A stretch of 64,000 nucleotides of DNA from positions 53,361,027-53,425,026 of the forward strand of contig OY997641.1 of NCBI GenBank assembly GCA_963921795.1, written 5' to 3'. Positions within the stretch are counted from its first letter, which is position 1; each line of letters begins with the position of its first letter. Positions 22,920 to 35,294 of this stretch are shown one piece after another. Source of the stretch: Nannobrachium achirus. Lineage: Eukaryota; Chordata; Actinopteri; Myctophiformes; Myctophidae. The notes beneath the pieces are model-generated. The model worked only from the letters and a program-made list of their open reading frames with translations, was not told the origin of the DNA and ran no database searches. The translations under genes and the position numbers were made by a program.

Positions 22920-23163
22920 GTTAAAACCCCCTATGTCCATTAAAACCCCTATGTCCATTAAAACCCCCTATGTCCATGAAACCCCCTATGTCCATTAAAA
23001 CCCCCTATGTCCATTAAAAACCCCTATGTCCATGAAACCCCCTATGTCCACGAACCCCCCCATGAACCCCCCCCCCCCCATGAAACCCCCTATGTCCATG
23101 AAACCCCCTATGTCAATTAAAACCTCCTATGTCCATGAAACCCTCTATGTCCATGAAACCGCT
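22920..23163. repeat. Minisatellite 1, second block
   Basis: The same TAAAACCCCCTATGTCCAT unit resumes for about 13 copies with more point variants and a C-run (about 23065-23079). Confidence 0.93.
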
Positions 23164-23640
23164 ATTTGTCAGGAAGCTGTCATATTTACAAAGTTCAAGT
23201 TGACGATTAATCCAAATAATAACACATATGTTATGCTTGTCTTTCAGGCTTCGTAATCGAAAGTTGCAAAGGGCAGATATGACAAATAGCTTAAATATAT
23301 TACTGACATATTTAATACTTGTAGATTTGCCAATTCTGCCGTGACTGTAAAAAGATATGGACGGTGGAAAGCCATTGGTTTCTATGCTGCGCAAATGAAG
23401 CTTTTTTGGCCGTTGTAGGGTGCCACCATCATTGTAGAAATCAACGTTCATTGGTAGAAATGGTACCATCTCGAATGCTATTGGCTGCCAACGGTCACGT
23501 GCAATACATGGGACATTGTCTCGAGCTTGCTGAAAATAAAACACATGAAGAAGAGTCATCACATGCCTATGATCACAAGCCCCTCCTACAGCATACCCTG
23601 CTATAACATCAAATATAACATAAATTGGACCATATTTTCA
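23164..23640. other. Unassigned sequence with a minus-strand open frame
   Basis: A frame of about 150 codons (23113-23562, minus) is open, but I recognise no domain. It runs into the minisatellite at its C-terminus. It could be a decayed transposase fragment or chance. Confidence 0.25.
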
Positions 23641-23913
23641 CAAAACGCATATCATGGTGATTGAAAAAAGGCTTTAAATTAGCAGACAGGAACCATAAAG
23701 TATTTATGACAATGTTTATTAAGGTAAGAAAATCAATCGTAAAAGTTCGGGGGAAATGAATGTAATCCTATGGAGAACATGTTTCTTCTGGTACCAGAAC
23801 AGCGCAGCTAGCGGCCAATCATAGGAACTTCCAGTTCCGTGTTTGCTTCATTTTAAATCGGGAAAACTACTTCCCTGCTTTTTATATGATGTATATATAT
23901 GATTCCAATGATG

Positions 23914-23916
<3 letters not shown>

Positions 23917-23970
<54 letters not shown>
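23917..23970. repeat. (CT)n microsatellite
   Basis: About 27 CT units. Confidence 0.97.
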
Positions 23971-23973
<3 letters not shown>

Positions 23974-24109
23974 CAGTGATCACCAGGGCCACTATACAGT
24001 ATATGCAGCCATAACAAGGCATATGTACAGTAATCACACTGACGGTGTATAATTAGCGTGCAACAACAACATCCTCGTCGTGGAGATAATTCCAACCGTG
24101 TTCTAACTC

Positions 24110-24260
24110 TGGGCTGTTCTTTGTGCGGCGCTTTGTTTATTAATTTCTTTATTTTCGGCGCCGCTCCTCTCCTGCCTGCACGGTGAGAGATGTCGGAACG
24201 GGCCTCTATAAATAGGCGAGCGAGGGGCTTGTCAGTTATAGCACTGGGCTTCTTTTAGCT
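24110..24260 (+). promoter_or_regulatory. Promoter-like sequence with TATA box
   Basis: CTATAAATAGGC at about 24207 follows a GC-containing stretch (TTTTCGGCGCCGCTCC). No transcript start or exon can be shown, and a CA array follows. Low-confidence call. Confidence 0.2.
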
Positions 24261-24276
24261 CTGAGTATACCTGTGC

Positions 24277-24412
<136 letters not shown>

Positions 24413-24754
24413 GCGGTGTGGGTGAGATGCCACCGCTGCAGTGTGAGAGCCATAACACCCAGCCTCTATCACACACTTTGTTTTGGGAAGAGAGTCTGGG
24501 ATTTCAGGAAGAGCTTTCATTTCTGGGGTTTGCCCCAAACCACTTGCCCCAAGCCTACAGAAACCACGTGCCCCAAGCATACAACCCTGATTGGCCAACC
24601 CTTGAAGCTGGTTGAGGAAATAGAATCTCAATGGATCGGTGCTAGACCGTACTACAACACCACTACCACCAGGGGGTGTTGTTGTGTTCGGTCTGGTTTA
24701 TTAACCAGGCAAATAACACCCAGCAGCAGGCCCCAGCGACACAACACATGGCCG

Positions 24755-25090
24755 GCACGTGCACACATAGACATCAAAGGGGGGCTTGAGCCCCTGCCCT
24801 TTTATCCATCTATAAAAACTGCCCTCTCCAGACCATGAATGCGGTTTTTAATATGTTGAAAGAAATGCAAATGCCCTCTCTCCATGCCATATCTGACGGC
24901 GGTATTCAAGGGAATTGCCTTGTCCAAACTCTCCTGAACTTGAATGCAGCATCTTTGTGTTGAAATCAAGCTTTGAAAATGGCAGACTGCGACGCGTTGT
25001 GAGTTTGGAGGTCTGCTATTTTCGATGTTTCAATGTTAAATGAAATTTCAGCCCTTGCCTCTCTAACATTCTCTGCACGTCCCTGACACA
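24755..25090. mobile_element. hAT-like fragment with diverged half hairpin
   Basis: GGGGGGCTTGAGCCCCTGCC at the left matches 6490. The right end CTGCACGTCCCTGACA resembles the E-type CAGGGACGTGC terminus in reverse. It contains GTTGTGAGTTTGGAGGTCTG, the same diverged arm as at 22679. Confidence 0.45.
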
Positions 25091-25155
25091 TGGCCTATAC
25101 AGACTGGATGCCCTACAAAGCCAAAACCAATCAGTGTAATGATGAAAGGAGTTAA

Positions 25156-25380
25156 AGGTGATACACCATGAAATTTCACTTTTCCTATTTTAAAACTTTT
25201 TTTGGGGGGTCCCACTATCACCTTCTATCCCATTTCTGACCGTTGTGTCTTTCTCTGGTTTTGAGAAGGCGAAGGTTAAAAGTATAATCCCACGGGTTCT
25301 CAAAACAGGCTATCCAGATTTGCTGTCCGATGATGACGTCATCATTGGCCGTTTTTGAAGAAAAAAGAAAGTGACGTGAA
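25156..25380 (+). mobile_element. piggyBac-like MITE, 3'-truncated copy
   Basis: TTAA precedes AGGTGATACACCATG. The body CCGTTGTGTCTTTCTCTGG and CACGGGTTCTCAAAACAGG matches 41631-42017, but the right inverted end is missing. Confidence 0.75.
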
Positions 25381-25504
25381 GCCACACGTTTTAGCATCCT
25401 GAAAAGTAACGGTTTTGGACATCTGACAGAGACAATATACAGTAGACCCTCATGAGGGCTTTGGCCATGTTCCTTCATGGAAGGAAACACAAATTTCACT
25501 TGCG

Positions 25505-26168
25505 GTAGTAGTGCCTTTCGTCATAGTGGTTCAGCACCACGGACCATACCTATACCTGTCGTCATAGAGTTTCAGGACCACGGGAAGTGCCTATACCTGT
25601 CGTCATAGAGTTTCAGCACCACGGACCATACCTATACCTGTCGTCATAGAGTTTCAGGACCACGGACCATACCTATACCTGTCGTCATAGAGTTTCAGGA
25701 CCATGGACAGTGCCTATACCTGTCGTCATAGTGTTTCAGGACCACGGACAGTGCCTATACCTGTCGTCATAGTGTTTCAGGACCACGGACAGTGCCTATA
25801 CCTGTCGTCATAGTGTTTCAGGACCACGGACAGTGCCTATACCTGTCGTCATAGAGTTTCAGGACCACGGACCATACCTATACCTGTCGTCATAGAGTTT
25901 GAGGACCAGGGACAGTGCCTATACCTGTCGTCATAGTGTTTCAGGACCACGGACAGTGCCTATACCTGTCGTCATAGTGTTTCAGGACCACGGACAGTGC
26001 CTATACCTGTCGCCATAGAGTTTCAGGACCACGGGCCATACCTATACCTGTCGTCATAGAGTTTCAGGACCACGGGCAGTTCCTATACCTGTCGTCATAG
26101 AGTTTCAGGACCAGGGACAGTGCCTATACCTGTCGTCATAGTGTTTCAGGACCACGGACAGTGCCTAA
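25505..26168. repeat. Minisatellite 2 (41-bp unit, about 16 copies)
   Basis: The unit begins CCTATACCTGTCGTCATAG and continues TTTCAGGACCACGGAC. Two variants, GAGTTTCAGG..CCATA and GTGTTTCAGG..CAGTG, alternate in blocks, which implies higher-order duplication. Confidence 0.95.
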
Positions 26169-26239
26169 TAGACCGATTTCTCAGAGTGGCAACCACACAA
26201 GCAGCACCTATAGTTGGGTCGAATCCGATACCTCGTGTG

Positions 26240-26575
26240 GAGAGCGATGGTCCGTTTCTCAGTGGTTTTGTCAACTACAGTATGTAGGTTAAATAACAAA
26301 TTGAGCTCCCGTGCCCCTCGCGAAAATGCGGGCAAACTGTTTGACAGCCGTTGAAGGTTTGTGTCTCATTCACTTGCTATACACTACACTATAAAGAAGG
26401 AAAAAAATACCCCCCAAAAATCTGCTTGAAGTAGCATGTGAGGGGTCAAACTAGGGGGTTTTAATCATTCTGAAACAATTGCAAGCATTTGTTTTGCATG
26501 AAAAACATTCCTAAAAACGGACTCCAAAAAACGGTGAAAAGTGATGACTCATCACTAAACCATAGTTTTGTCAGG
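26240..26575 (+). mobile_element. Truncated relative of the 5032-5599 foldback element
   Basis: Shared text includes GGTCCGTTTCTCA, GTTTGACAGC, AAAATCTGCTT and GCATTTGTTTTGCA in the same order. Only one arm and the central part remain. Confidence 0.65.
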
Positions 26576-27040
26576 CACATGCACAGAGCACAATTTCCAT
26601 CTCCTATACGTAGACCCCCTGCCCCCCCGCCCTGCCCCCACCACAGGTCAGTGACCTGCAGGTCTCTCTCTCTCAGTCCTCCTCCCCCACATCAAACGCC
26701 ATGGCTTCCATTCCTTATGGAAATGCTAACACATTGATTTGCCATATGCCATAAAACTCGCTGTATACACGCACAGCCGGGCCCGGGCCGGGCGCCATTA
26801 TCCCGTTTCTACTCCCCCTTTTCTTTTCTTTTTTTCCCCTCCTTTTTCTTTTCCCTCCGCGAGCCGCGCCGCGCCAAGCGCCCGCCTCGCCGCGCGGCCG
26901 GTCCACCATTAATACTCGTCAAGGCGTCTCTCAGTCTCAGGATATATGGAGCATCTGCTCCTGTCTCCGCGTTGTTCTCGGGACGGACCGCTGCATAATT
27001 GACTACAAGAAGAGTGGAACTTCATTTGGGCTGCATGCCG
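26576..27040. other. GC-rich unique segment
   Basis: Contains CT-rich stretches and a strongly CpG-rich core (CGAGCCGCGCCGCGCC, CCGCGCGGCCGG) without matches elsewhere in the window. It could be a CpG island or regulatory region; no exon is supported. Confidence 0.3.
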
Positions 27041-27066
27041 GGAAAGTGTGTGTGTGTGTGTATGTG

Positions 27067-27700
<634 letters not shown>

Positions 27701-28008
27701 CTTGAGAGAATCCAATCCGATATACCTGGGGGAGTTGATGATGAATTATCGTCGCTAACTTTGAGTGATATTTTTTTTCCTCTCTCCTTTTCCTGCGGGA
27801 AAAGAATGTCACACTCACGGGCGAACGGTCAGGATAGCGGCTCGACTTCTTTTTGTCTGTTTTATGAAGTCGAGCCATTTAAAGAAAAAAAAGAAATGTT
27901 GGCACTCGGGTGCTTTGGCACACGTATACATACACCCCCGGTCACTTTGAACGCCACAGTTACACTCAAAGTCAGGGAACGGAGAGCGCATATACGCGCA
28001 CATGTGTC

Positions 28009-28009
28009 G

Positions 28010-28047
<38 letters not shown>
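28009..28047. repeat. (GT)n microsatellite
   Basis: About 18 GT units. Confidence 0.95.
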
Positions 28048-28049
<2 letters not shown>

Positions 28050-28085
28050 TCACGCGAAGGTGCCATAATCATGGGCATATAATAG

Positions 28086-28447
28086 CAGAGTTTCTCAACC
28101 TTTTCAGGCCGCGACCCCCCAAATAATCATATTTTAACTGTGGGAACCCCCACCCTGACGAGCACTAAGAGTTGAGGCATTTTCTATAACATGGTTCTAT
28201 TGTGAAAATAGCCGAACTACAAGCTCACAACACTTAATATTTGACAATTATAAAAATGTTTAATTTGTCATTTTAGAGGTATTAAAAATGTATTTATTTA
28301 AATTGTCACTTGTGAAATGTGTAGATACTAGATACCCTACACATAAACTTTATGTTGGTTTGTTTACTGTTTAGTGAGAAAACAATGTTGCTAATCATCA
28401 TTTGGGGACCCCCCTGGGGGTCCTGACCCACAGGTTGAGAACCACTG
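28086..28447 (-). mobile_element. Family G hAT-like MITE, copy 2
   Basis: CAGAGTTTCTCAACC and GGTTGAGAACCACTG are inverted ends. Only the left half of the hairpin is present (TTGTGAAAATAGCCGAACTA, about 28199-28230), at the position where copy 11208 has its hairpin. Confidence 0.7.
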
Positions 28448-28815
28448 ATATATAGCGTGGCGCAGTGGCTCCCAAAACTCTTTTAGCTCAAAACTCAAAA
28501 AGAGAAATTTAACGTCTCTCCTGGAAACCAACATTTTGAAAATAGCCGATCTACAAGCACACCCCTTGGAACAGTGGGAGGTAACAGCAGAGAAAGGAAT
28601 CTTTTTTCTTAAATCAATTCTCCTCCGAGAACCATTTTTTTACTACTACTTTTTTTGCAAAAGTAATGTCTGCATGTCTTGAGATACTTGTGTGATACTT
28701 TGTATAGCACTGACTAGCATGTTTGGCACTGCATTGATTAGTTGTGCTTTAAGTATTGCTATCTGTGCTGTGATGAGGACACTTATGAGCGCTGACTGCT
28801 TTTTGACACTTTATG
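28448..28815. other. Unique sequence with one half hairpin
   Basis: TTGAAAATAGCCGATCTACA at about 28536 has no partner arm. Nothing else is recognised. Confidence 0.45.
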
Positions 28816-28819
28816 TATA

Positions 28820-29034
28820 TCGTCGTTGTCGGGTGGAAACCTTGTATGTCCAACTAGTGAAAATAGCAGATCTACAAGCACACAACGCCTCGCACCGCGA
28901 GGCGTTGTGTGCTTGTAGATCGGCTGTTTTCACTACTTTAGTGCGACAGCCTATGATAAAGCAGGGCTTTACTTGGTGAAAGAAAGTACAAATTAGAAAC
29001 TTGGAGATACAAGGTTTCTGCCGGACAGTGACGA
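28820..29034 (-). mobile_element. Family A MITE, copy 6, with TA on both sides
   Basis: TCGTCGTTGTCGGGTGGAAA opens it and GGACAGTGACGA closes it, with TA at 28818-28819 and 29035-29036. The palindrome is complete with CTCGCACCGCGAG loop. This is one of the two best-bounded copies. Confidence 0.85.
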
Positions 29035-29220
29035 TATGTCACAGTGTTTTTGAGATTCAGTGATTCAGACCAGGAGCGCTTCCGGGGACTGCCCATAAGT
29101 CCGACATCTCTTTAGTCCTACAGGGTTAGGTGTAGGCATAGTTTTACTGAGGTTAGGAGGTTAACTTGCACCAGGTTAGCATTCACCAGTGTCGGCAGTT
29201 TAGCATTTACCAGGTTAGGA

Positions 29221-29221
29221 T

Positions 29222-29290
<69 letters not shown>

Positions 29291-29291
29291 A
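29221..29291. repeat. (ATCT)n microsatellite
   Basis: About 17 tetranucleotide units. Confidence 0.97.
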
Positions 29292-30056
29292 GGTTATCTA
29301 TCTTTGGGGGTTTGGTTATGCATTGCTGTCGGAAAGAAATCTTCGTATCACCATTTTTCAGCTTGGAGTCTTTGCATTAAGTCTGACTACAGCACTCAAT
29401 CTCTTTCCGTCTCATTCTCCGCTGTCATTCTGGGTGTGACTGTGGTACTTTTCCAATCTGCACTTTTGAGCGAGAGCCGCCCCTCCACGAGGGCTCGTCA
29501 CTTTCAGACCTGTGACAACGTGAGCCACTCACTGGTGTATAAACAGGCCATTTGCAGAGACGAGAGAGCTTGAAGAGACACTTGTTCCTGCACCGGCTGT
29601 CATGATGCTACCCATGATGCAGAGCGGCTGACAACAACAATTATAACAATAACAACAACAAGTGGTACAACAAGTACTGTACTTAAACCATTGAACCCTG
29701 AGGCTGATTCTAATGCCTTCTAAAATAAGTAGTTATTCTGGATACACATACTGTACGTCATGTCCTATGAGCGAACGGGGGAACGGATCAACGTCACGCG
29801 ATTCATTGTTTGGCCCCGGGCAAAAACTTGGATGTGTGTCTCAAATTATTATTATTGGCAGATTCGCGAAAAGTTTACAATATTTGGCAGTCCCGTTTTC
29901 TTTTTTCACAAGATCAGTGGTTGTTGCAATTACCCGCACTACATTTGCGCTATGACGGAACACATTTAAAAAGAAAAAGAAAATACATACACAATGTAGT
30001 CCAACCACACTTGCTATTTCCCAAAATCACACCTTTCTAGTTTATATTATTTCCGA

Positions 30057-30059
30057 AGC

Positions 30060-30106
<47 letters not shown>
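30057..30106. repeat. (GACA)n microsatellite
   Basis: About 12 units. Confidence 0.97.
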
Positions 30107-31202
30107 GGTGTATTTTCAAGGTATAAAAAAGGTGAGATTGTATGAATTTCTTTTAATAACCAACGTTATAAATGTATAAAGAGGTTATCGCTAGAGAATT
30201 CCCATTGTTCAGCTGGTGGGGAGCTGTCCATGGTGCTAATGTATCTCCCTCGGCCTCTACTGCTCCCCCTGAAGGGGGAACTTTCCCCTTCAACCTGAAA
30301 TCCCTATTTTGGCCATGTCCTTATTGTCAATTATGTCAAACATGATCTGGAATTGTCAATAAACAAGTAAACAAATAAGCTAACATGTCACATCTCAAGG
30401 TGTTTGCTTGTAAATCGGCTATTTAGCTAAGTATATAAGACTTCTAACGATGCACACGTGGGACCGAAAAAAAAAAAAAAAACGTGTTTTCACACTGAAC
30501 TGAAAAACAGACCATGCTTGCGGATGTAAAATAAAAACTTATCACTACTTAGGGAAACTAGCCAACAACACTCTCAAATAGCATGCTACCTTAATAAAAG
30601 CTAAATGTAAAAAAAGCATGAGGTGCATGAAGTAAAAATAATTTGTTAAAAGATTAAAGCACTATACTGTATATCTGATAGTAATCCTTGCTATACATCA
30701 TTTGTTCAGTTGTTTTTGATAGTGTTCCAGTTCCAATTTTGTCTGCTCATTGCGACCGTCAGGGAGCATTTAGTATGAGAACGCCGAGCCTATGTCCGTC
30801 TGTCAGTAACGTTAATCAACAACTGCTCAGTCAACTGCGTCTTTTTGGGGGGAGAGGCGGATCACGTTACTGCTGTGCTTTTCGAGAGGCGGATCGCGTT
30901 ACCGCTGTGCATTACCTCAAAAACGCCATAATCATTGGCCAAAGACATGACAACACGTTTGTGCCGTATTTAGAAGCTCTGACCTGACGGGAGCCACTCG
31001 CCATTGGCATGTTATTACTTGTTAATTTGTGTCATCACGTCTGATTGTATTTGATTCATATGAATCCTGTCTCAGTTCTCTCTGCTGATGGGATACAATT
31101 TGTACATCCCAACCTGAAAATGCAGTTTCTTTTTCATAAAGAGCTGGAGAGACATGGATGTTACAAAAAAAAAAAAAGAAGAAGAAAAAAATCTGAATAT
31201 GA
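30107..31202. other. Mostly unique sequence
   Basis: A half hairpin TTGCTTGTAAATCGGCTATT lies at about 30405. GAGAGGCGGATC.CGTTAC.GC occurs twice (30850 and 30883), a 34-bp tandem duplication. No gene is seen. Confidence 0.4.
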
Positions 31203-31210
31203 GTTCTATA

Positions 31211-31661
31211 AAGGGCATTCACGAATAGTGATTTTTAGTATTCAAACTATTCGTGTCTCAAAGTATTCGAATAGTCGAATATTCGACAGGACTGGCCAAA
31301 CTGGCCAAATATTAAGTAAGCACGAGGCGAACATTGTGAAAATAGCCGATCTACATGCTCACAACGCCTCGCAACGCGAGGCGTTGTGAGCATGTAGATC
31401 TGCTATTTTCACAGTATTTATCTGCGGAACCGAATCACATTAAATGTAATACCTACAATTCCAAGTGCTTGTCAGGGTGGGGGTCCCCAGTTCAAATATT
31501 AACAAATTCATCCACCAGGGGCATTGACAACTCATTCTTATGATATTTTTGAAAGCGAAAACAATAAAAATAAGCGAATATTCGACTTCGGTGAACAACG
31601 CCGAATAGTGACTTTGATATTCGAATATTCGAATATTCGAACATTTGGTGAATGCCCTATA
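31211..31661. mobile_element. hAT-like element with GTTCTATA duplication and nested G/hairpin
   Basis: AAGGGCATTCACGAATAGTG and TTTGGTGAATGCCCTATA are inverted ends, and exact octamers GTTCTATA flank it (31203-31210, 31662-31669). TATTCGAATA motifs lie near both ends. A family G fragment with a complete hairpin (31333-31413, loop CTCGCAACGCGAG) is nested inside. Confidence 0.8.
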
Positions 31662-32032
31662 GTTCTATATATAGAATATATTTTAACCAAAGGAAATCAC
31701 TTACCCTACCTTTAAGCTTCCATAAAAGCCATTTCTATGTTATCAATAGTTTTTCACCCACGGTTTTCTAGGCTAAAACTGTTAATTCCTTCCACGGTGG
31801 AACATGTGTGAAATACGTTCTGGCAGTTCTTCCAGTAATTTAGCCCCTTGCACTGATTAGTTTCTCGTCATTTCTGGGAGAACAGCTTGCAGCGAAAAGC
31901 AGACTTTATTTTTTGTTCTTTGAATGCATAAGTCAGCTTCTTTTCACTTTCACCCGTGTCCTCAAAAGTTGGGGTGGCAACTCTTTCCATCCCCATTTCT
32001 GGAGAGAAACAAAGAGTTCAGATTGTCTCTGA

Positions 32033-32450
32033 TTAGGGATGGATAAGCAATATTATCGTTTATCGTGATCAAAAACACTTGTGATAATCGTATCGTGGAG
32101 ATGTAATATATTGTGATATCGTCCTCCGTCATGCACTGGTATAAATACACCTTTAATTTGCCGAGCTGCATATCCAGTACCACTTAAACCCTCTATATTG
32201 GTAAAAGGTATGGTAACACTTTCTATGAAGCCCACATTTATAATGCATTATGAGGGAATTCATAATGCATTATAATGCATTCATAATGCTTCATAACTAC
32301 GCTCATAAACAGTCTTTTTTTCACTCTATTAAATGTCTTTGCCAAAAAATAGCCAGTCTACAAGCTCACAACGCGTCGCAACTCAAATATCATTCTTTTG
32401 GGGGGTTCCCAGTTCATATATGTGTGGCGGAGAGAGTCGTAGCCCCAGCC
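32033..32450. mobile_element. GGGATGG...ATCG repeat and half hairpin
   Basis: AGGGATGGATAAGCAATATT and TATCGTGATC resemble 21325. AATAGCCAGTCTACAAGCTC (about 32347) is a left hairpin arm followed by G-family text (GGGGGGTTCCCAGTTC). Confidence 0.5.
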
Positions 32451-32489
32451 TGAAGCCTCAAAAGTCTAGTATCTGCTCTCGTTCCATAG

Positions 32490-32575
32490 GGATGTCCCTT
32501 TGGAGTGATGGTTAAGATATTGGACTTTAATGCGGGAGACCCGGGTTCGAAATCGGGTGGGGAGGATCGGATCAC
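32490..32575 (+). repeat. tRNA-like sequence, probably a SINE head or tRNA pseudogene
   Basis: GTGATGGTTAAGATATTGG has an A-box pattern and CCCGGGTTCGAAATCGGG a B box within a five-pair T-arm. The acceptor halves do not pair well, so a functional tRNA is unlikely. Confidence 0.5.
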
Positions 32576-32846
32576 CTCCATTACATATGATTATTTTGGT
32601 GGTTCCCCAGTTCAAATATGATTATATTGGGGGGTCCCCAGTTCATATGATTATTTTGAGGCTTCCCCCAGTTCAAATATGATTATTATATTTAGAGGGT
32701 TGAAGAGGTTGAGAAGCGACCAGGTTGCTGCGACTTCACCTGCGGTCAGTCAAACATCTCTGCATTGTTGTCTGGCTTTCTCCACGCGCTGTCGCCAAGC
32801 AACTCCTCAGAAGCACCAAAGAAGTTCAAAAGAATGTAATCCTCCC

Positions 32847-32888
32847 GTGTGTGCGTGCGTGCGTGCGTGCGTGCGTGCGTGTGTGTGT
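32847..32888. repeat. (GCGT)n microsatellite
   Basis: About nine tetranucleotide units between GTGT ends. Confidence 0.95.
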
Positions 32889-33215
32889 TGTTCAGTGAAT
32901 AGACTCAATTATTCTTTTCCACATCAAAAGCTTCCGTTTGGACATTCTGTTCCTTTCTCCCCCTGATAAGCGTGTTACTCATTTTGTTGTGTTTCTGCCG
33001 TGTTCGTCAGTTCACAACCCCAGCTTGACCACTGGATGCACTTTGTGTCGTTATAGTTGAACACATTCACTTTTTTCTCTACACGTCACCGGTCGTCACT
33101 GTCAGACAGAAACCATGTATGTCTCTGTAACTGTTACTTTTCGGGAAATGGAAAAAGATTAAGAACTTCCAAAGTAGTTACTAGTTACCAGCTCTTTGTT
33201 GCTGTCACACTAGTC

Positions 33216-33673
33216 CAGTGACGTGCTGGCCATTGGGAAAAGCGGGACTACTCCCGAACGGCCGGTTCATTCTCGGCCGGTCCAGGCCGGGCTAACTGTT
33301 TGCACAAAAGTAAAAATTAAACTGTTTGCACAAAAGTAGTGAAAACAGCAGATCTACAAGCACACAACGCCTCGCACCGCGAGGCGTTGTGTGCTTGTAG
33401 ACCGGCTTTTTTCATTAGTTTAAATCATTTTTTTAAATGATAAATACAAAACAAACGGTTTTGGACATACAAGGTTTCCACCCGACAACAACGAAATATA
33501 GGCCTAATTCATGTAATTGGCCCACTGGCTTGTCACTTGTCAGTTGTCATGATCTGAAATGGCAAATCTTTGATAGCAGCAGCGCTATAGAGAGAGAGAT
33601 CTCTCTATAGCGCGCAATGAGGGCCTCTCCAACTCTTTTTCCCGGGCTGAATCAGGGGCCCAGCATGTCCCTG
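33216..33673 (+). mobile_element. Family E hAT-like element, copy 3
   Basis: CAGTGACGTGCTGG and CCAGCATGTCCCTG ends. The flanking octamers agree at only 5 of 8. The nested family A MITE has lost its left half, and a short CTGTTTGCACAAAAGTA duplication marks the break; the hairpin is complete (33338-33418). Confidence 0.75.
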
Positions 33674-34018
33674 CACTTAACACGGACATTCTATGGCCCC
33701 GACAGATCTCATCTGCTCCTCCGGCATCTCGGAAAGGACGCGGCGAGGGACATGACTCCTGCTGCTGTCCGCTTTGAGTAAATGAGGAAGTGATCTGCGG
33801 TGGTAAAAGAGTGATAAATCATAGCGATTTTATAATGATAATGGATAAACCTAAATAAACCAGTTCACATGAACAATACTGATGTAAAATAAGATATCTG
33901 AACGGCTATTATATTTTACATACAATTAAAATGTTGTGAGCCACAGTTACAGGGGCGCTATCGCAGGCTTTTCTTTCTTGAAAAGTCTGGATCCCGAGGC
34001 TACTGTCACACAAAGGCA
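33674..34018. other. Unique sequence, no gene seen
   Basis: GC-containing text to 33800, then AT-rich. No repeat ends or splice-supported frame. Confidence 0.35.
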
Positions 34019-34180
34019 TAAAAAGTAGCAGATCTAGAAGCTTGCATTTTGTGCATGCTAGAACAGTGGTTCTCAAACCCCCACATTGATATTTATTTGG
34101 CCATTTGTTTTGTGCGCCATTTGTTTTGTTTTTTAAACCCAGGACCCCTGGTGTTTTGCCAGACCCCACTTTGAGAACCA
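34019..34180. repeat. hAT-type fragment with degenerate hairpin
   Basis: AAAGTAGCAGATCTAGAAGC starts a B-type hairpin. CAGTGGTTCTCAAACCCCCA and CACTTTGAGAACCA are hAT-like inverted ends around 34064-34180. Confidence 0.5.
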
Positions 34181-34706
34181 ACTCGCTAAAGACATACCGT
34201 ATCAACGTATTAAAAGTCATAAAATAAAGAGTGCAATAATAAGGAAAGTCAACAGGCCATTTCACACAAACCAACGTGACTAATCTCAACCTGCTGCAGG
34301 GCATCATGGGAGGAGGTCTTCCCCTCCACGCTCACACTGTTAAATTAATACTGAGTGCTAATAGAACTCTGAGAGTGGCCAAATGGAACCAATAGACCAG
34401 TACGTGCTTCTCAAACTTGTTCATGTCAAGGACCCCCATAATCTGAAAACGTTTAGAAAAAAAAGGAAGAAAAGGGTTCCCAGATTGCAGCAAAATAAAA
34501 GAAAAAAGAAAGAAAGAAAGCCACAGTGCTAGCTGGTTAGCGGCGTACCTTTGATTAGATAAATGTCAATAAACACACAGTCATTAGCTTTAATCTCTGT
34601 ATTTGCTCTTTCTTCCCTGCAGCACCGGAGGGCTTATATCTCACCGTGTTGGCAAAGCACAGAAACAGCTGTGACAGACATACTATATACATGTATATAT
34701 ATATAT

Positions 34707-35284
34707 CAGGGACGTGCTGGGCCCCTGATTCAGCCTGGGAAAAAGAGTTGGAGAGGCCCTCATTGCGCGCTATAGAGAGAGAGAGAGATCTCTCTATAGC
34801 GCTGCTGCTACTCAAAGATTTGCCATTTCAGATCATGACAAGTGACAAGCCAGTGGGCCAATTACGTGAGTTATATTTTGTCGTTGTCGGGTGGAAACCT
34901 TGTATGTCCAATACCGTTTGTTTTGTATTTATCATTTTAAAAATGATTTAAACTAGTGAAAACAGCCGATCTACAAGCACACAACGCCTCGCGGTGCAAG
35001 GCGTTGTGTGCTTGTAGATCTGCTGTTTTCACTACTTTTGTGCAACGGCCTTGTATGATGAAGCAGGGCTTTGCTTTGCGAAAAAAATGTACAAATTTGA
35101 AACTTGGAGATACGAGGTTTTTGCCCGACAGTGACGATATACTTTGTTGGCCGCCCAGCCCCCAAAATGGAACGAAGGCTGACATTTTATTTGTATTTTT
35201 TCCTAATGGCCGGCCTGCACCGGCCGGGAATGAACCAGCCGTTCGGGAGTTATCCCGCTTTTCCAAATGGCCAGCACGTCCCTG
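34707..35284 (-). mobile_element. Family E hAT-like element, copy 4
   Basis: CAGGGACGTGCTGG and CCAGCACGTCCCTG ends with ATATATAT on each side (8 of 8, but low complexity). Reverse orientation to copies 1-3. The nested family A MITE (34881-35136) is again 148 bases from the equivalent end. Confidence 0.87.
34881..35136 (-). mobile_element. Family A MITE, copy 8, nested in family E
   Basis: TCGTTGTCGGGTGGAAACC to TTGCCCGACAGTGACGA, with central palindrome (loop CTCGCGGTGCAAG). Confidence 0.8.
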
Positions 35285-35294
35285 ATATATATAT

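Noticed and set aside
21836..23163. Regular repeats that could be taken for a CRISPR array
   Set aside because: Units are contiguous, with no unique spacers of constant length, and the context is a vertebrate genome. It is a minisatellite.
32490..32575. A functional tRNA gene
   Set aside because: The B box and T-arm are good, but the acceptor halves do not pair well and the sequence continues like a SINE.
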